This document shows, one piece after another, positions 42,965-52,200 of a stretch of 64,000 nt of DNA (within the stretch, counting starts at the first letter, position 1; each line of letters begins with the position of its first letter). This stretch comes from Sphingobacterium sp. SGG-5 (lineage in GTDB: Bacteria > Bacteroidota > Bacteroidia > Sphingobacteriales > Sphingobacteriaceae), in contig NZ_JAAKGO010000006.1 in NCBI RefSeq assembly GCF_011043525.1, positions 62,001-126,000 of the forward strand. The letters run 5' to 3'. Position numbers and translations under genes: made by a program. A model generated the notes under the pieces. The model had not been told where the DNA came from. It saw only the letters and a list, made by a program, of their open reading frames with translations, and searched no databases.

Positions 42965-44512
42965 TTATAACCTACCACTTATTGCATCTATACAATTTAT
43001 TCCATCAATGGCCGCGGATACAATTCCGCCCGCATATCCGGCTCCCTCCGCACAAGGATATAACCCTTCGATTTGTACGTGCTGCAGCGTATCCTTGTGG
43101 CGGGGAATACGTATCGGCGATGATGTTCTCGATTCGACACCTACTAATATCGCTTCATTAGTATAGTAGCCTCGCATCTTTTTCCCAAAGAGAGGTAGTG
43201 CACGACGCAAGGTATGATGTATAAAAGTAGGTAATACCTCATTCAAGTCGACCGATCGGGTTCCAGGTTTATACGAATTGACCGGAAGATCATTGGAAAC
43301 ACGCTGTTCGACGAAGTCCACCATGCGTTGTGCCGGCGCGACGAGATGTCCTCCGCCGAGCTGAAAAGCCTTCCGCTCGATCTGTGTCTGAAAATCCAGC
43401 ATAGCAAAGGCATCTGTCAGACTATGCGGTACGTCCTCCAGGTTGATTTGAACTACAGTGCCCGAGTTGGCGTGGGGATTATTCCGTTTAGATGGCGACC
43501 AGCCGTTGACGACAATTTCGTCTGCATCAGTGGCGCAGGGCGCAATAATACCTCCCGGACACATGCAAAAGGAAAAAGCACCCCGGTTATCGACTTGCTC
43601 GACAAGACTGTAATAGGCAGGAGGTAAATTTTCATGTCGGGTACTGCAATGGTATTGTGCTTGATCGATGATATGCTGTGGATGTTCGACACGTACACCC
43701 AAAGCAAAGGGTTTAGCCTCCAATAGCCAGTTCTTGCGACGGAATAGTTCGAAGATGTCGCGTGCGGAGTGCCCTGTTGCCAAGACAATATGTTTTGCTT
43801 CCAATATATTTCCGGTGTCCGTTTCTACACCTGTCACCTGCCCGAAAGCGGTATGAATATCGACAACCTTCGTGTCAAAAAGAATTTCACCGCCCATTTC
43901 CAAGATGCGTTGCCGGATGCTTTCAATAACATGAGGAAGCTTATTTGTTCCGATATGCGGGCGGGCGTCCACCAGGATATCGGGATCAGCTCCATGTTCC
44001 ACAAAGATAGAAAGTACTTTATTGACGTCGCCTCTTTTGTTGGATCGGGTGTACAGTTTTCCGTCGGAATAAGTGCCTGCTCCGCCTTCCCCAAAACAGT
44101 AGTTGGATTCGGGATTGACCACACCTTCTTTATTGATCTTCGCTAAATCCCGCCTTCGCTCGCGGACTTCTTTGCCGCGCTCGACGACAATAGGTTTTAA
44201 TCCCAATTCCACGCAGCGGTATGCCGCAAAAAGTCCTGCCGGTCCCGCTCCTATAATAATCACGGCTGGTGCATCGTGCACTTTTTTTAATACCGAAGTG
44301 AATGTATGTGGGATAGGATCTTCATCGATAAAAAACAGCACTTTAATGCGGTAGACAACCTGCCGGCTACGGGCATCGATGGATCTTTTTTGGATATGAT
44401 AGCCTTGGATGCGTGCGATGGGAGCTTTTAATATTTTTGCCCCCTGCTCTTTGATATAGACCTCGTCGTCGATGAAGTCCGGAGCGATTGCTAATTCAAT
44501 TTCGTGCTGCAT
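42965..44512 (-). CDS. NAD(P)/FAD-dependent flavoprotein (COG2509-like)
   Basis: 515 residues. After an N-terminal unit of about 90 residues that precedes the flavin domain in this family (EQGAKILKAPIARIQGYHIQ), the FAD-binding Rossmann motif is VIIGAGPAGLFAAYRCVELG with VVERG. Further marks are NYCFGEGGAGTYSDGKLYTR, the LATGHSARDIFELF strand, CMCPGGIIAPCATD with two cysteines and the C-terminal YPCAEGAGYAGGIVSAAIDG. The family is widespread but its reaction is unknown; a FAD-dependent dehydrogenase is the usual name. A TACATTTG -7 element at 44550-44557 (minus strand) lies 37 bp upstream of ATG 44512. Confidence 0.88.
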   Translation of the reverse strand: MQHEIELAIAPDFIDDEVYIKEQGAKILKAPIARIQGYHIQKRSIDARSRQVVYRIKVLFFIDEDPIPHTFTSVLKKVHDAPAVIIIGAGPAGLFAAYRCVELGLKPIVVERGKEVRERRRDLAKINKEGVVNPESNYCFGEGGAGTYSDGKLYTRSNKRGDVNKVLSIFVEHGADPDILVDARPHIGTNKLPHVIESIRQRILEMGGEILFDTKVVDIHTAFGQVTGVETDTGNILEAKHIVLATGHSARDIFELFRRKNWLLEAKPFALGVRVEHPQHIIDQAQYHCSTRHENLPPAYYSLVEQVDNRGAFSFCMCPGGIIAPCATDADEIVVNGWSPSKRNNPHANSGTVVQINLEDVPHSLTDAFAMLDFQTQIERKAFQLGGGHLVAPAQRMVDFVEQRVSNDLPVNSYKPGTRSVDLNEVLPTFIHHTLRRALPLFGKKMRGYYTNEAILVGVESRTSSPIRIPRHKDTLQHVQIEGLYPCAEGAGYAGGIVSAAIDGINCIDAISGRL

Positions 44513-44587
44513 ATGTGATCGTGTTTGGGTATTTATCCCAAAAAGTATACAAATGTAATGATTACTAATATTATTTTACTGTCGCTC

Positions 44588-44715
44588 GCCGCGACATGGC
44601 CCTACTTTTTTTCCGCAAAAAAGATAGGCAAAAAACTCGCCGCTGTACCCAGATGCTACAAAGTTAGTGCTTCATTCTGCAACCCGCATCTGGCTAAGGC
44701 GGCATTTTAAGAAAG
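44588..44715 (+). repeat. Dispersed structured intergenic repeat, copy C
   Basis: Third copy of the element. It shares CGCTGTACCCAGATGCTAC, CCGCATCTGGCTAAGGCG and GCATTTTAAG with copy B. Hairpin 1 is CCTACTTTTTT (44601-44611) with AAAAAAGATAGG (44617-44628), one bulge; hairpin 2 is CCAGATGC (44649-44656) with GCATCTGG (44686-44693), perfect. It sits between the divergent flavoprotein and lemA genes. Confidence 0.75.
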
Positions 44716-44805
44716 ACAAAGGATAGTATAGCGATAAGACCCGATGGCCCTGAGATTACTTATAATATGATGCAGAAATTAAAAATTTATTTGTATTTTT
44801 AGGGC

Positions 44806-44882
44806 TTTAAGCTATAGGCTTTAGGCAATAAGCTATAAGCTATCGGCAATGAGCCTACAGCATATAGCCTATAGCTTACAGC
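44806..44882. repeat. Array of eleven degenerate 7-bp units (inverted halves)
   Basis: 77 bp that divide without remainder into 7-mers all ending in GC: TTTAAGC, TATAGGC, TTTAGGC, AATAAGC, TATAAGC, TATCGGC, AATGAGC, CTACAGC, ATATAGC, CTATAGC, TTACAGC. The first and last parts are inverted: TAAGCTATAGGCT (44808-44820) is the exact reverse complement of AGCCTATAGCTTA (44866-44878). It ends 23 bp before the lemA start. A sister array is at 59464-59505. Confidence 0.8.
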
Positions 44883-44905
44883 ATAAAACAAACAAAAATA
44901 ATTAT

Positions 44906-45484
44906 ATGAAAAGAGTATTAATTGCTTTAGTGGGATTGTTTACAGCCCTTTCTTTTAGTTCTTGTGGATACAACACCATGGTGTCAAAAGACGAAAATGT
45001 AAAGGCAAAATGGGCGCAGGTTGAAAACACGTATCAACGTCGTGCAGACCTTATTCCGAACTTGGTCGCTACGGTGAAAGGAGCTGCAGAACACGAACAG
45101 GGTACGCTGACTGCTGTGGTAGAGGCACGTGCAAAAGCCACGTCCGTAACCGTTGACCCGTCTAACCTTTCCGAAGAAGCTATTGCGGAGTATCAAAAAA
45201 CACAAGATGCATTATCGCAATCGATAGGCCGTCTGTTGGTGTCTGTAGAAGCTTATCCTGATTTGAAAGCAAATACTAATTTTCAGGAACTTCAGGCCCA
45301 GCTGGAGGGTACGGAAAACCGAATTACAGTAGAGCGCAGGGCGTATAACGAAGCTGTACAAGACTATAATACCACCGTGAGAAGTTTCCCTAATAATATT
45401 ATGGCAAGTATCTTTGGTTTCAAAGCAAAGGGAACTTTCCAGGCGCAGGAAGGAGCTGATAAAGCACCAACTGTTTCATTTTAA
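44906..45484 (+). CDS. lemA: LemA-family lipoprotein
   Basis: 192 residues from ATG 44906 (MKRVLIALVGLFTALSFSSC); an in-frame ATG at 44849 lies inside the 7-bp repeat array and would spoil the signal. Lipobox FSSCG makes Cys20 the lipidated residue. The LemA domain is recognised by NVKAKWAQVENTYQRRADLI, PNLVATVKGAAEHEQGTL and AVQDYNTTVRSFPNNIMASI. The function of LemA is not firmly known; it usually occurs next to TPM-domain proteins, as here, and may form a membrane-associated system with them. A terminator separates it from the next gene. Confidence 0.9.
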   Translation: MKRVLIALVGLFTALSFSSCGYNTMVSKDENVKAKWAQVENTYQRRADLIPNLVATVKGAAEHEQGTLTAVVEARAKATSVTVDPSNLSEEAIAEYQKTQDALSQSIGRLLVSVEAYPDLKANTNFQELQAQLEGTENRITVERRAYNEAVQDYNTTVRSFPNNIMASIFGFKAKGTFQAQEGADKAPTVSF

Positions 45485-45505
45485 CTATTTAATATCATGA
45501 TATAC

Positions 45506-45542
45506 AAAGATGAATAGTGCAGCTGTCATTATTCATCTTTTT
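45506..45542 (+). terminator. Terminator between lemA and the TPM genes
   Basis: AAAGATGAATA (45506-45516) pairs perfectly with TATTCATCTTT (45530-45540), followed by TT. It is short of a long T-run, so partial read-through into the TPM genes is likely. Confidence 0.65.
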
Positions 45543-45553
45543 AATTTATTCCT

Positions 45554-45988
45554 ATGGCTTTATTGAGTACGGAAGATCAGGAGAAAGTAGTCCACGCGAT
45601 CAGTCTCGCTGAAAATGTGACGTCAGGTGAGATTCGTGTTGTTGTCGAAAATTCGGTTGGACAGGAAGACGTATTGGGAAAGGCGGCAAACTATTTTGAT
45701 GAATTAGAAATGCATACTACGGCGTTACGAAATGGAGTTTTAATCTATCTGGCAATAGCCGACCATCAGTTTGCTATCATTGGCGATGTCGGTATTGATC
45801 GAAAAGTAGGAAAAGATTTTTGGGAAAGTACTAAAAATGAAATGCTGTCTTTTTTTAAGATGGGCGATTATGCGGGCGGACTGGTTGCAGGGATAAAAAA
45901 TGCCGGAATACAGCTTCGCCAATACTTTCCCCGAGAAGAGGATGACGTGAATGAACTACCAAACGATATTTATTTTGGAAAACATTAG
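45554..45988 (+). CDS. Small TPM-domain protein
   Basis: 144 residues, no signal peptide and no membrane helix. The TPM domain (named after TLP18.3, Psb32, MOLO-1) covers residues 5-130: VVHAISLAENVTSGEIRVVV, GVLIYLAIADHQFAIIGDVG, IDRKVG and GDYAGGLVAGIKNAGIQL. It is the shorter, cytoplasmic-type companion of the next protein. Its 3' end overlaps the next start by 38 bp, so the two are translated together. Role unknown. Confidence 0.82.
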   Translation: MALLSTEDQEKVVHAISLAENVTSGEIRVVVENSVGQEDVLGKAANYFDELEMHTTALRNGVLIYLAIADHQFAIIGDVGIDRKVGKDFWESTKNEMLSFFKMGDYAGGLVAGIKNAGIQLRQYFPREEDDVNELPNDIYFGKH

Positions 45989-46796
45989 AAATAATAGAAA
46001 AGAACTGTTTCGGTACGTCTTAATATCCATCGTATGGATAGGAAGTTTATTGCCTGCGCTGGCACAGGATTTCCCGGCGGCACCAAACAGGTTAGTAAGC
46101 GATTTTACAAACACATTGCGCCCACAAGAAATCGACGCACTGGAGCGTAAGCTGGTCGCATTTGATGATAGTACGTCGACGCAGATAGCTGTCGTTTTAG
46201 TCCAGACGACCGGAGATTATGATGTTGCAGATTATGCTGTTCGCTTGGCCCAGAAATGGGGTGTAGGACAGGCAAAATATAATAATGGAATAGTTGTATT
46301 GGCCGCCATAGGCGATCGTGCAGTAACCATACAGACAGGTTACGGGATAGAAGGTGCTGTGCCGGACGTCATTGCATACCGCATTATCGAAAATGATATT
46401 AAACCCGCTTTTAGGCAGGGTAATTATTACGCCGGCCTCGATGCAGCGACAAATTCACTGATAAAATATACGAAAGGTGAATATAAAGCGGATCCGAAAG
46501 AAAAAACCGAAAAGGGTGGAAGATTGAGCGGACTGATTGTGCTTATTATTATTTTTGTTATCATCTCCCTCATATCCAAAGGAGGCGGAGGAAATAATAA
46601 TAGGGGAAGAAGGGTCATGAGCGGTAAGGGATCTTCCGATTTATTTTGGTGGATGTTGCTTGGTGGTCTCGGTGGCGGTGGGCGCTCTGACAGGTCGGGA
46701 GGCTTTGGTGGTGGAGGCGGCTTCGGCGGCGGTGGGGGATTTGGTGGCTTCGGTGGAGGTGGTTTCGGTGGCGGCGGAGCAAGTGGAAGATGGTAA
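45951..46796 (+). CDS. YgcG-like TPM-domain membrane protein with Gly-rich tail
   Basis: 281 residues. A signal sequence (about 20-38, YVLISIVWIGSLLPALAQ) precedes the TPM domain (NRLVSDFTNTLRPQEIDALE ... DRAVTIQTGYGIEGAVPDVI), a membrane helix (LSGLIVLIIIFVIISLIS, about 191-208) and a C-terminal tail of repeated GGGGFGG units (about 240-281). This order is usual for YgcG relatives. Periplasmic domain, membrane-bound. With LemA and the small TPM protein it forms a conserved three-gene cluster whose task is unknown. Confidence 0.88.
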   Translation: MNYQTIFILENIRNNRKELFRYVLISIVWIGSLLPALAQDFPAAPNRLVSDFTNTLRPQEIDALERKLVAFDDSTSTQIAVVLVQTTGDYDVADYAVRLAQKWGVGQAKYNNGIVVLAAIGDRAVTIQTGYGIEGAVPDVIAYRIIENDIKPAFRQGNYYAGLDAATNSLIKYTKGEYKADPKEKTEKGGRLSGLIVLIIIFVIISLISKGGGGNNNRGRRVMSGKGSSDLFWWMLLGGLGGGGRSDRSGGFGGGGGFGGGGGFGGFGGGGFGGGGASGRW

Positions 46797-46842
46797 GAAT
46801 TAAACGTAATAGGGGATAAGTAGTCAAAGAAGAATGTTAGGG

Positions 46843-47970
46843 ATGAAAAAAATTATATTAGTAAGTGCATTAGTATGCCCAGTTATACTGTCAGCACAAG
46901 AAGAATATACGGTAAAAGGGAAAATTGGCTCGCTCAATGCCCCTGCAAAGGTGTATATGCAGTACGAAGATCAGGGACAACGGATGATTGATTCGGCGTC
47001 TGTTGTCAACGGCGAATTTAAGTTTCAGGGCATTGTTCAGGAACCGTCCCAAGCTTACTTGGTACTGTCGGCAGACGGTACATCGTTTCGGGAGTTGACC
47101 AATCCGGAAGATATGAATGTCATCTACCTTTCCAAAGGTGTGGTGACGATCAACGGAGCAAATTTAAAAGATGCCAAAGTCGGAGGTACAGCACTGAATC
47201 AAGAATTCTCTACATATAAGGAGAAAACAGTGGGAATTCATGAGCAAATGAGAGCCTTAGATGCAGAATATCAGGTAGCGCCCGATGAGAAGAAGAAGGA
47301 TCCGGCTTTTATAGAGAGTCTTCAAAACCGGATGGCAGGCATTTATGAACAGCAACATGCGATTCACGAGCAATATATAGTTGATCATCCAAAAAGCTAT
47401 ATTTCCTTGAATTTAATGGGTGAGCTCTTGAGCTCAGAAAATGTCAGTGCACTCTCAAAGGCATACGACAAACTTCCTCAGGAGTATAAGAATACTCAAA
47501 AAGGGAAGTTTTTGCAGGAACAGATCGCCTCGCGTATAAAGCTTGGTGTAGGAGCTGTAGCGCCGGACTTCAGCTTGCCAGATCCGGAAGGCAAAGAGAT
47601 AGCGCTTTCTTCCCTCCGTGGTCAATATGTACTTGTTGACTTTTGGGCCTCTTGGTGTGGACCCTGTCGTCATGAAAACCCGTATGTTGTGGCCGCGTTC
47701 AATAAGTTTAAAGACAAAGGGTTTACCATCTTTGGTGTATCATTGGATCGTCCAAATGGTAAAGCAGCTTGGTTAAAAGCTATCGAAGACGATCAGCTGG
47801 GGCAATGGCCACATGTCTCGGAGCTAAAGGGTTGGGAATCCCAGGTTGTTCCCTTATATGCCATCCGAAGTATACCGCAGAATTATTTATTAGATAAAGA
47901 GGGGCGTATCATTGCGTCCAACCTTCGCGGGGCAGCATTGGAAGAGAAACTTGCAGAACTATTGAAATAA
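46843..47970 (+). CDS. TlpA-type thioredoxin with DUF4369 domain
   Basis: 375 residues from ATG 46843 (MKKIILVSALVCPVILSAQ); ATG 46834 is an alternative. A signal peptide is followed by an N-terminal DUF4369-like beta domain (VKGKIGSLNAPAKVYMQYED), a helical linker (about 120-235) and a thioredoxin domain with the redox motif WASWCGPCRHENP and the cis-proline strand IRSIPQNYLLD. It is a periplasmic thiol-disulfide reductase or cytochrome c maturation factor. Bacteroidota carry many such proteins. A hairpin follows. Confidence 0.9.
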   Translation: MKKIILVSALVCPVILSAQEEYTVKGKIGSLNAPAKVYMQYEDQGQRMIDSASVVNGEFKFQGIVQEPSQAYLVLSADGTSFRELTNPEDMNVIYLSKGVVTINGANLKDAKVGGTALNQEFSTYKEKTVGIHEQMRALDAEYQVAPDEKKKDPAFIESLQNRMAGIYEQQHAIHEQYIVDHPKSYISLNLMGELLSSENVSALSKAYDKLPQEYKNTQKGKFLQEQIASRIKLGVGAVAPDFSLPDPEGKEIALSSLRGQYVLVDFWASWCGPCRHENPYVVAAFNKFKDKGFTIFGVSLDRPNGKAAWLKAIEDDQLGQWPHVSELKGWESQVVPLYAIRSIPQNYLLDKEGRIIASNLRGAALEEKLAELLK

Positions 47971-47975
47971 ATGGT

Positions 47976-48001
47976 AGAGGTGCAATTACTATTGCACCTC
48001 T
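47976..48001. terminator. Hairpin between convergent genes
   Basis: AGAGGTGCAAT (47976-47986) pairs perfectly with ATTGCACCTCT (47991-48001) around a 4-nt loop. It lies between convergent genes and covers part of the stop codon of the downstream minus-strand gene. No T-run follows. Confidence 0.6.
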
Positions 48002-49184
48002 AAGATAAAGCCTGCTCAAAATCGGCTATCAGGTCGTCTATATGTTCGATCCCAACGGATATACGCAGTAAACCTGCTGTAATGCCCGATTTTTTGCGCT
48101 GTTCAGCTGTATGGCTCGCTCCCCACATACTGGCGGGGTGTGCAATAAGTGATTCCACACCACCAAGGCTTACTGCATTGCTGAATAGTTTTAGGCCATT
48201 AAGTAACGCTTGCGCTCGAGCAAATTGTGCCTGCTCATCCGCTCCTGCTACTTCGATGCACAGCATACCGGTAAATCCCTGCATTTGTTTTTTTGCCAGC
48301 GTATGCTGTGGATGGGAAGGTAGCCCTACATAGATGACTTTTTGTATCAAAGGATGTCCGGACAGCCATTGTGCGAGTGACAGCGTGTTTTCATTAATCT
48401 GCCGTACGCGCAAAGACAAGGTTTTCAGCCCTCGTAGCAATAACCACGAATCAAAAGGGCTTAAGGAAGCACCTAACACTAACGAACGACGCCACGCTTT
48501 ATCAATAAACTCTTTTGTTCCGCAAATCGCGCCGGCGGTTAGATCACTATGTCCGCCAAGATATTTGGTTGCACTATGCACGATAACATCAATGCCATAA
48601 GTAGCCGGAACCTGATTAATAGGAGAAGCAAAGGTATTGTCGATCATGGTGGTAATCCCTCTTTCTTTCCCCAGTTTGCCAATAAATTCGAGGTCGGTAA
48701 TATCCAGGTTGGGATTGGAAGGGGTCTCAATATAGATCAATTTGGTGTTTGATCGTATAGCCTTTTCAAAAGCTGCATTGTCCGTCTGATCGACGGGCGT
48801 CACTTCGACACCATATTGTTGCAGAAAGTCTCGCATGAATATTAATGCGGCGGAGTAATGTGCGTTTTGCACCACCACATGATCTCCGGCTTGTACCACA
48901 GCCAATATGGCCGTGCTGATTGCAGCCATGCCGGTGGCTAAGACCAATGCATCTTCCGTTTTTTCCAGTTTTGCGATTACTGCAGCAACCTGGCTATTGG
49001 TGGGGTTGCCATGCCGGTGGTAGAACTCCGGATATTTGGGTGCTGTCGCCGCATGGGCAAAAGATGCAATATCTTCATCTGCAAAATACGTTGAAGTCTG
49101 ATAAATAGGGCTTACAACGGAGTTCGTCGTATTGAAATGTTCTCCTTCATGAATTAACGAGGTTTCTAGCTTTGACATGATCAA
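48000..49184 (-). CDS. Cys/Met-metabolism PLP enzyme (cystathionine gamma-synthase/lyase type)
   Basis: 394 residues (392 if the second ATG at 49178 is used, which is more usual: MSKLETSLIHEGE). Fold-type I PLP enzyme; the cofactor lysine is in VHSATKYLGGHSD (Lys207), the phosphate loop is LATGMAAIS (82-90) and YIETPSNPNL is conserved. Family members make cystathionine from O-acyl-homoserine or cleave cystathionine or methionine; the sequence alone does not decide between metB, metC and gamma-lyase roles. A TAACTTTG -7 element at 49193-49200 (minus strand) lies just upstream. Confidence 0.88.
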   Translation of the reverse strand: MIMSKLETSLIHEGEHFNTTNSVVSPIYQTSTYFADEDIASFAHAATAPKYPEFYHRHGNPTNSQVAAVIAKLEKTEDALVLATGMAAISTAILAVVQAGDHVVVQNAHYSAALIFMRDFLQQYGVEVTPVDQTDNAAFEKAIRSNTKLIYIETPSNPNLDITDLEFIGKLGKERGITTMIDNTFASPINQVPATYGIDVIVHSATKYLGGHSDLTAGAICGTKEFIDKAWRRSLVLGASLSPFDSWLLLRGLKTLSLRVRQINENTLSLAQWLSGHPLIQKVIYVGLPSHPQHTLAKKQMQGFTGMLCIEVAGADEQAQFARAQALLNGLKLFSNAVSLGGVESLIAHPASMWGASHTAEQRKKSGITAGLLRISVGIEHIDDLIADFEQALS

Positions 49185-49192
49185 TGTTTTTC

Positions 49193-49200
49193 CAAAGTTA
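49193..49200 (-). promoter_or_regulatory. Possible -7 element of the Cys/Met-enzyme gene
   Basis: TAACTTTG on the minus strand, an exact TAnnTTTG match 8 bp before ATG 49184 and 14 bp before ATG 49178. It favours the later ATG. No clear -33 element. Confidence 0.4.
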
Positions 49201-49241
49201 GCAATAGTCTATTGAATTGGTATGCTTTTTTGGAAAAAATA

Positions 49242-52200
49242 TCAGGTCATTTCGTGCAACAGATTCAACGCATATGTGATAGTAGTGACGTTGCTGATGG
49301 CTAAACGTAACTGTCCTTTGACCTCTTTCAGATTGCTGATGCTCGGATGGGTTTGTACAAATGCCAACACCTTACCGAATTGATCCGATTCATAATAGCT
49401 GGATTTGGGATTATTGATAAAGTAACCTTTGAGTGTATTTTTCTTAAATGAAATTTTCTCAAAGCCGATTTGTTTTCCCAGCCATTGCAGGCGCAAGGTA
49501 TTGAATAGCTCAAGTACCGCATGTGGAACAGGGCCAAATCGATCTTCAAGCGACTGCGCAAAGACCTGCAATTCTTCTTCGTTGTTCAGTTTGGCAATTT
49601 CATTATAGAGGTTGTAGCGCTCCCCGATATTCGTCACATATTCGTCTGGAATTAATACTTCCAGATCCGTATCAATCTGGGTGAAAGAGACATACTGCCG
49701 GTGTTGATCCTCGGCAAACAGATCACCGAATTCATCCTCTTTCAATTCTTGTACAGCCTCTTCGAGTATTTTATTGTACATCTCAAAACCGATTTCGGCA
49801 ATAAAGCCCGATTGTTCGGCGCCCAATAGATTGCCCGATCCCCGTATATCCAGATCACGCATCGCTACATTAAATCCTGATCCCAGTTCGGAGAATTCTT
49901 CGATGGCCGACAGTCTTTTATAGGCTTCGTTGGTCAATGTCGATAGCGGTGGACTCAATAGATAACAAAAGGCTTTTTTATTCGACCGCCCGACGCGACC
50001 ACGCATCTGGTGCAAGTCACTTAAGCCAAACATATGTGCATGGTTAATGATAATCGTATTTGCATTTGGAATATCCAGACCTGCTTCGATAATGGTCGTG
50101 GCTATAAGGACGTCGTATTTGTGATCGATGAACTTGAGCATCACATCTTCCAGATCGTCACCTTCCAGTTGGCCGTGTGCTACGCCCACGCGTGCTCTCG
50201 GGACAAGCTTTTGTATCATCGCGCCTAATTGTGGAAGGTCGGCGACCCGGTTGTGGATGAAAAATACCTGCCCGCTACGGTCCAGTTCGAAGGCTACAGC
50301 TTCTTGTATTAATGTCTCGTTGAAGACATGGAGTTCTGTCTGTACGGGCTGTCTATTAGGAGGAGGTGTGGAGATAATACTCAGGTCCCGCGCACCCATT
50401 AAAGAAAAATGCAAGGTTCGGGGAATGGGTGTTGCGGTCAATGTTAATGAATCGACATTTGCCCGCATGACCTTCAGTTTTTCTTTGACGGAGACGCCGA
50501 ACTTCTGTTCTTCGTCGATAATCATCAGACCGAGATCCTTGAACTTCACATCTTTGCTCACCAGACGGTGGGTACCGATAATAATATCAATCTGACCTTC
50601 CGCAAGCTTTTTTAAGGTGTCTTTTATCTGTTTGCTCGTTTTAAAGCGGTTGATATAGTCGATATTTGCAGGGAGTCCCTTCAGTCTTTCCTTGAACGTG
50701 CGGTAATGTTGTAAGGCCAATATGGTCGTTGGCACCAATACCGCCACTTGCTTGCTATCTGCAACAGCCTTGAAGGCAGCCCGTATAGCGACTTCAGTCT
50801 TTCCAAATCCCACATCCCCGCAGATGAGCCGGTCCATGGGATGAGGGGCCTCCATATCACGTTTCACATCGTTGGTCGCTTTTTCCTGATCGGGTGTATC
50901 TTCATAGATAAAGGAAGCTTCCAGCTCCTTTTGCAGGTAAGTGTCCGGATGAAAGGCAAAACCCGACTGCGTTTTACGCTGGGCGTAAAGCTTGATTAAG
51001 TCACGTGCAATATCTTTGACCTTTTTCTTGGTCGTCTTTTTTAGTTTATCCCAGGCATCCGTTCCCAGCTTATTCATTTTAGGGATCGCACCTTCTTTGC
51101 CGGAATATTTGGATATACGGTTGAGAGAGTTGATGTTGACATATAGCAGATCATTATCGGCATATATCAACCGTATCATCTCCTGAGGTTTACCGTTGAC
51201 GTCCACTTTCTCTAACCCCGCGTATTTACCGATACCATGATCGATATGGGTAATATAATCTCCCGGTTTTAATTCACGCAGATCTTTCAGCGTAATAGCC
51301 TGTGAACGCTCATAACCTTTCTTACGCCGATATTTGTAATATCGGTCAAAAATCTGGTGATCGGTATAACAAGCCAGTTGCAGCTTATCGTCCCGAAAAC
51401 CCTCACGCAACGGTTTATATACGGGAGTGAAGGTGACCGACTTATCCAGATCTTCCAATATGGCGTAGATACGTTCAATTTGCTTGGTCGAATCCGAGAA
51501 GATCAGATTGGTGATCCGCTGGCTTTCATTTTGTTTGAAATTATGTATCAGGAGGCTGAAATCCTTATTGAAAGAAGGTTGTGGATGCGTGTCGAATACG
51601 AATGTCTGTTCCGCACGATAAAAAAACTGTTTGCCGAACTCCACGATGGGAAATTCAAAAAGCAGTGCGTTGAAGTTTTTATCGTCGGAAAAAACAAGAC
51701 GAGGGTCTATCCATTCGGGGTTATTCTTTACATCCTTTTCAGATAGCGCTTTCCAAAACTGAGAAGCTTTCTTATAGCCATCCCGGATGATGTCCAGCGT
51801 GTATTGGGTATCTTTGAGCCATACGACAGCATCTTGGTCGATGTATTCCAATAATGAAATCGGATTGTCGCTCAAAAATTTGGCCTGTACATTCGGGACA
51901 ATGGTGACCGTGTGTATCTTGTTGACGGACAACTGATTTTCGATATCAAAAGTACGGATACTTTCTATCTCATCCCCAAAAAACTCAATACGGTAAGGCA
52001 GATCGTTGGAAAAAGAAAAGATATCCACAATACCGCCACGGATAGCAAACTGCCCCGGTTCGTAGACGAAGTCGACGCGTTCGAAATCATATTCGTACAA
52101 GAACTCGTTGATAAATTCGATGTCTACCCGCGTGTTTTGTGTAATTTCAAGTGTGTTTTTTTCCAGATCCGAGCGATTAATAACCTTTTCGGCGATCGCT

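Noticed and set aside
44806..44882. Repeat array considered as a CRISPR
   Set aside because: The units are 7 bp with no spacers, and no cas genes lie in the window.
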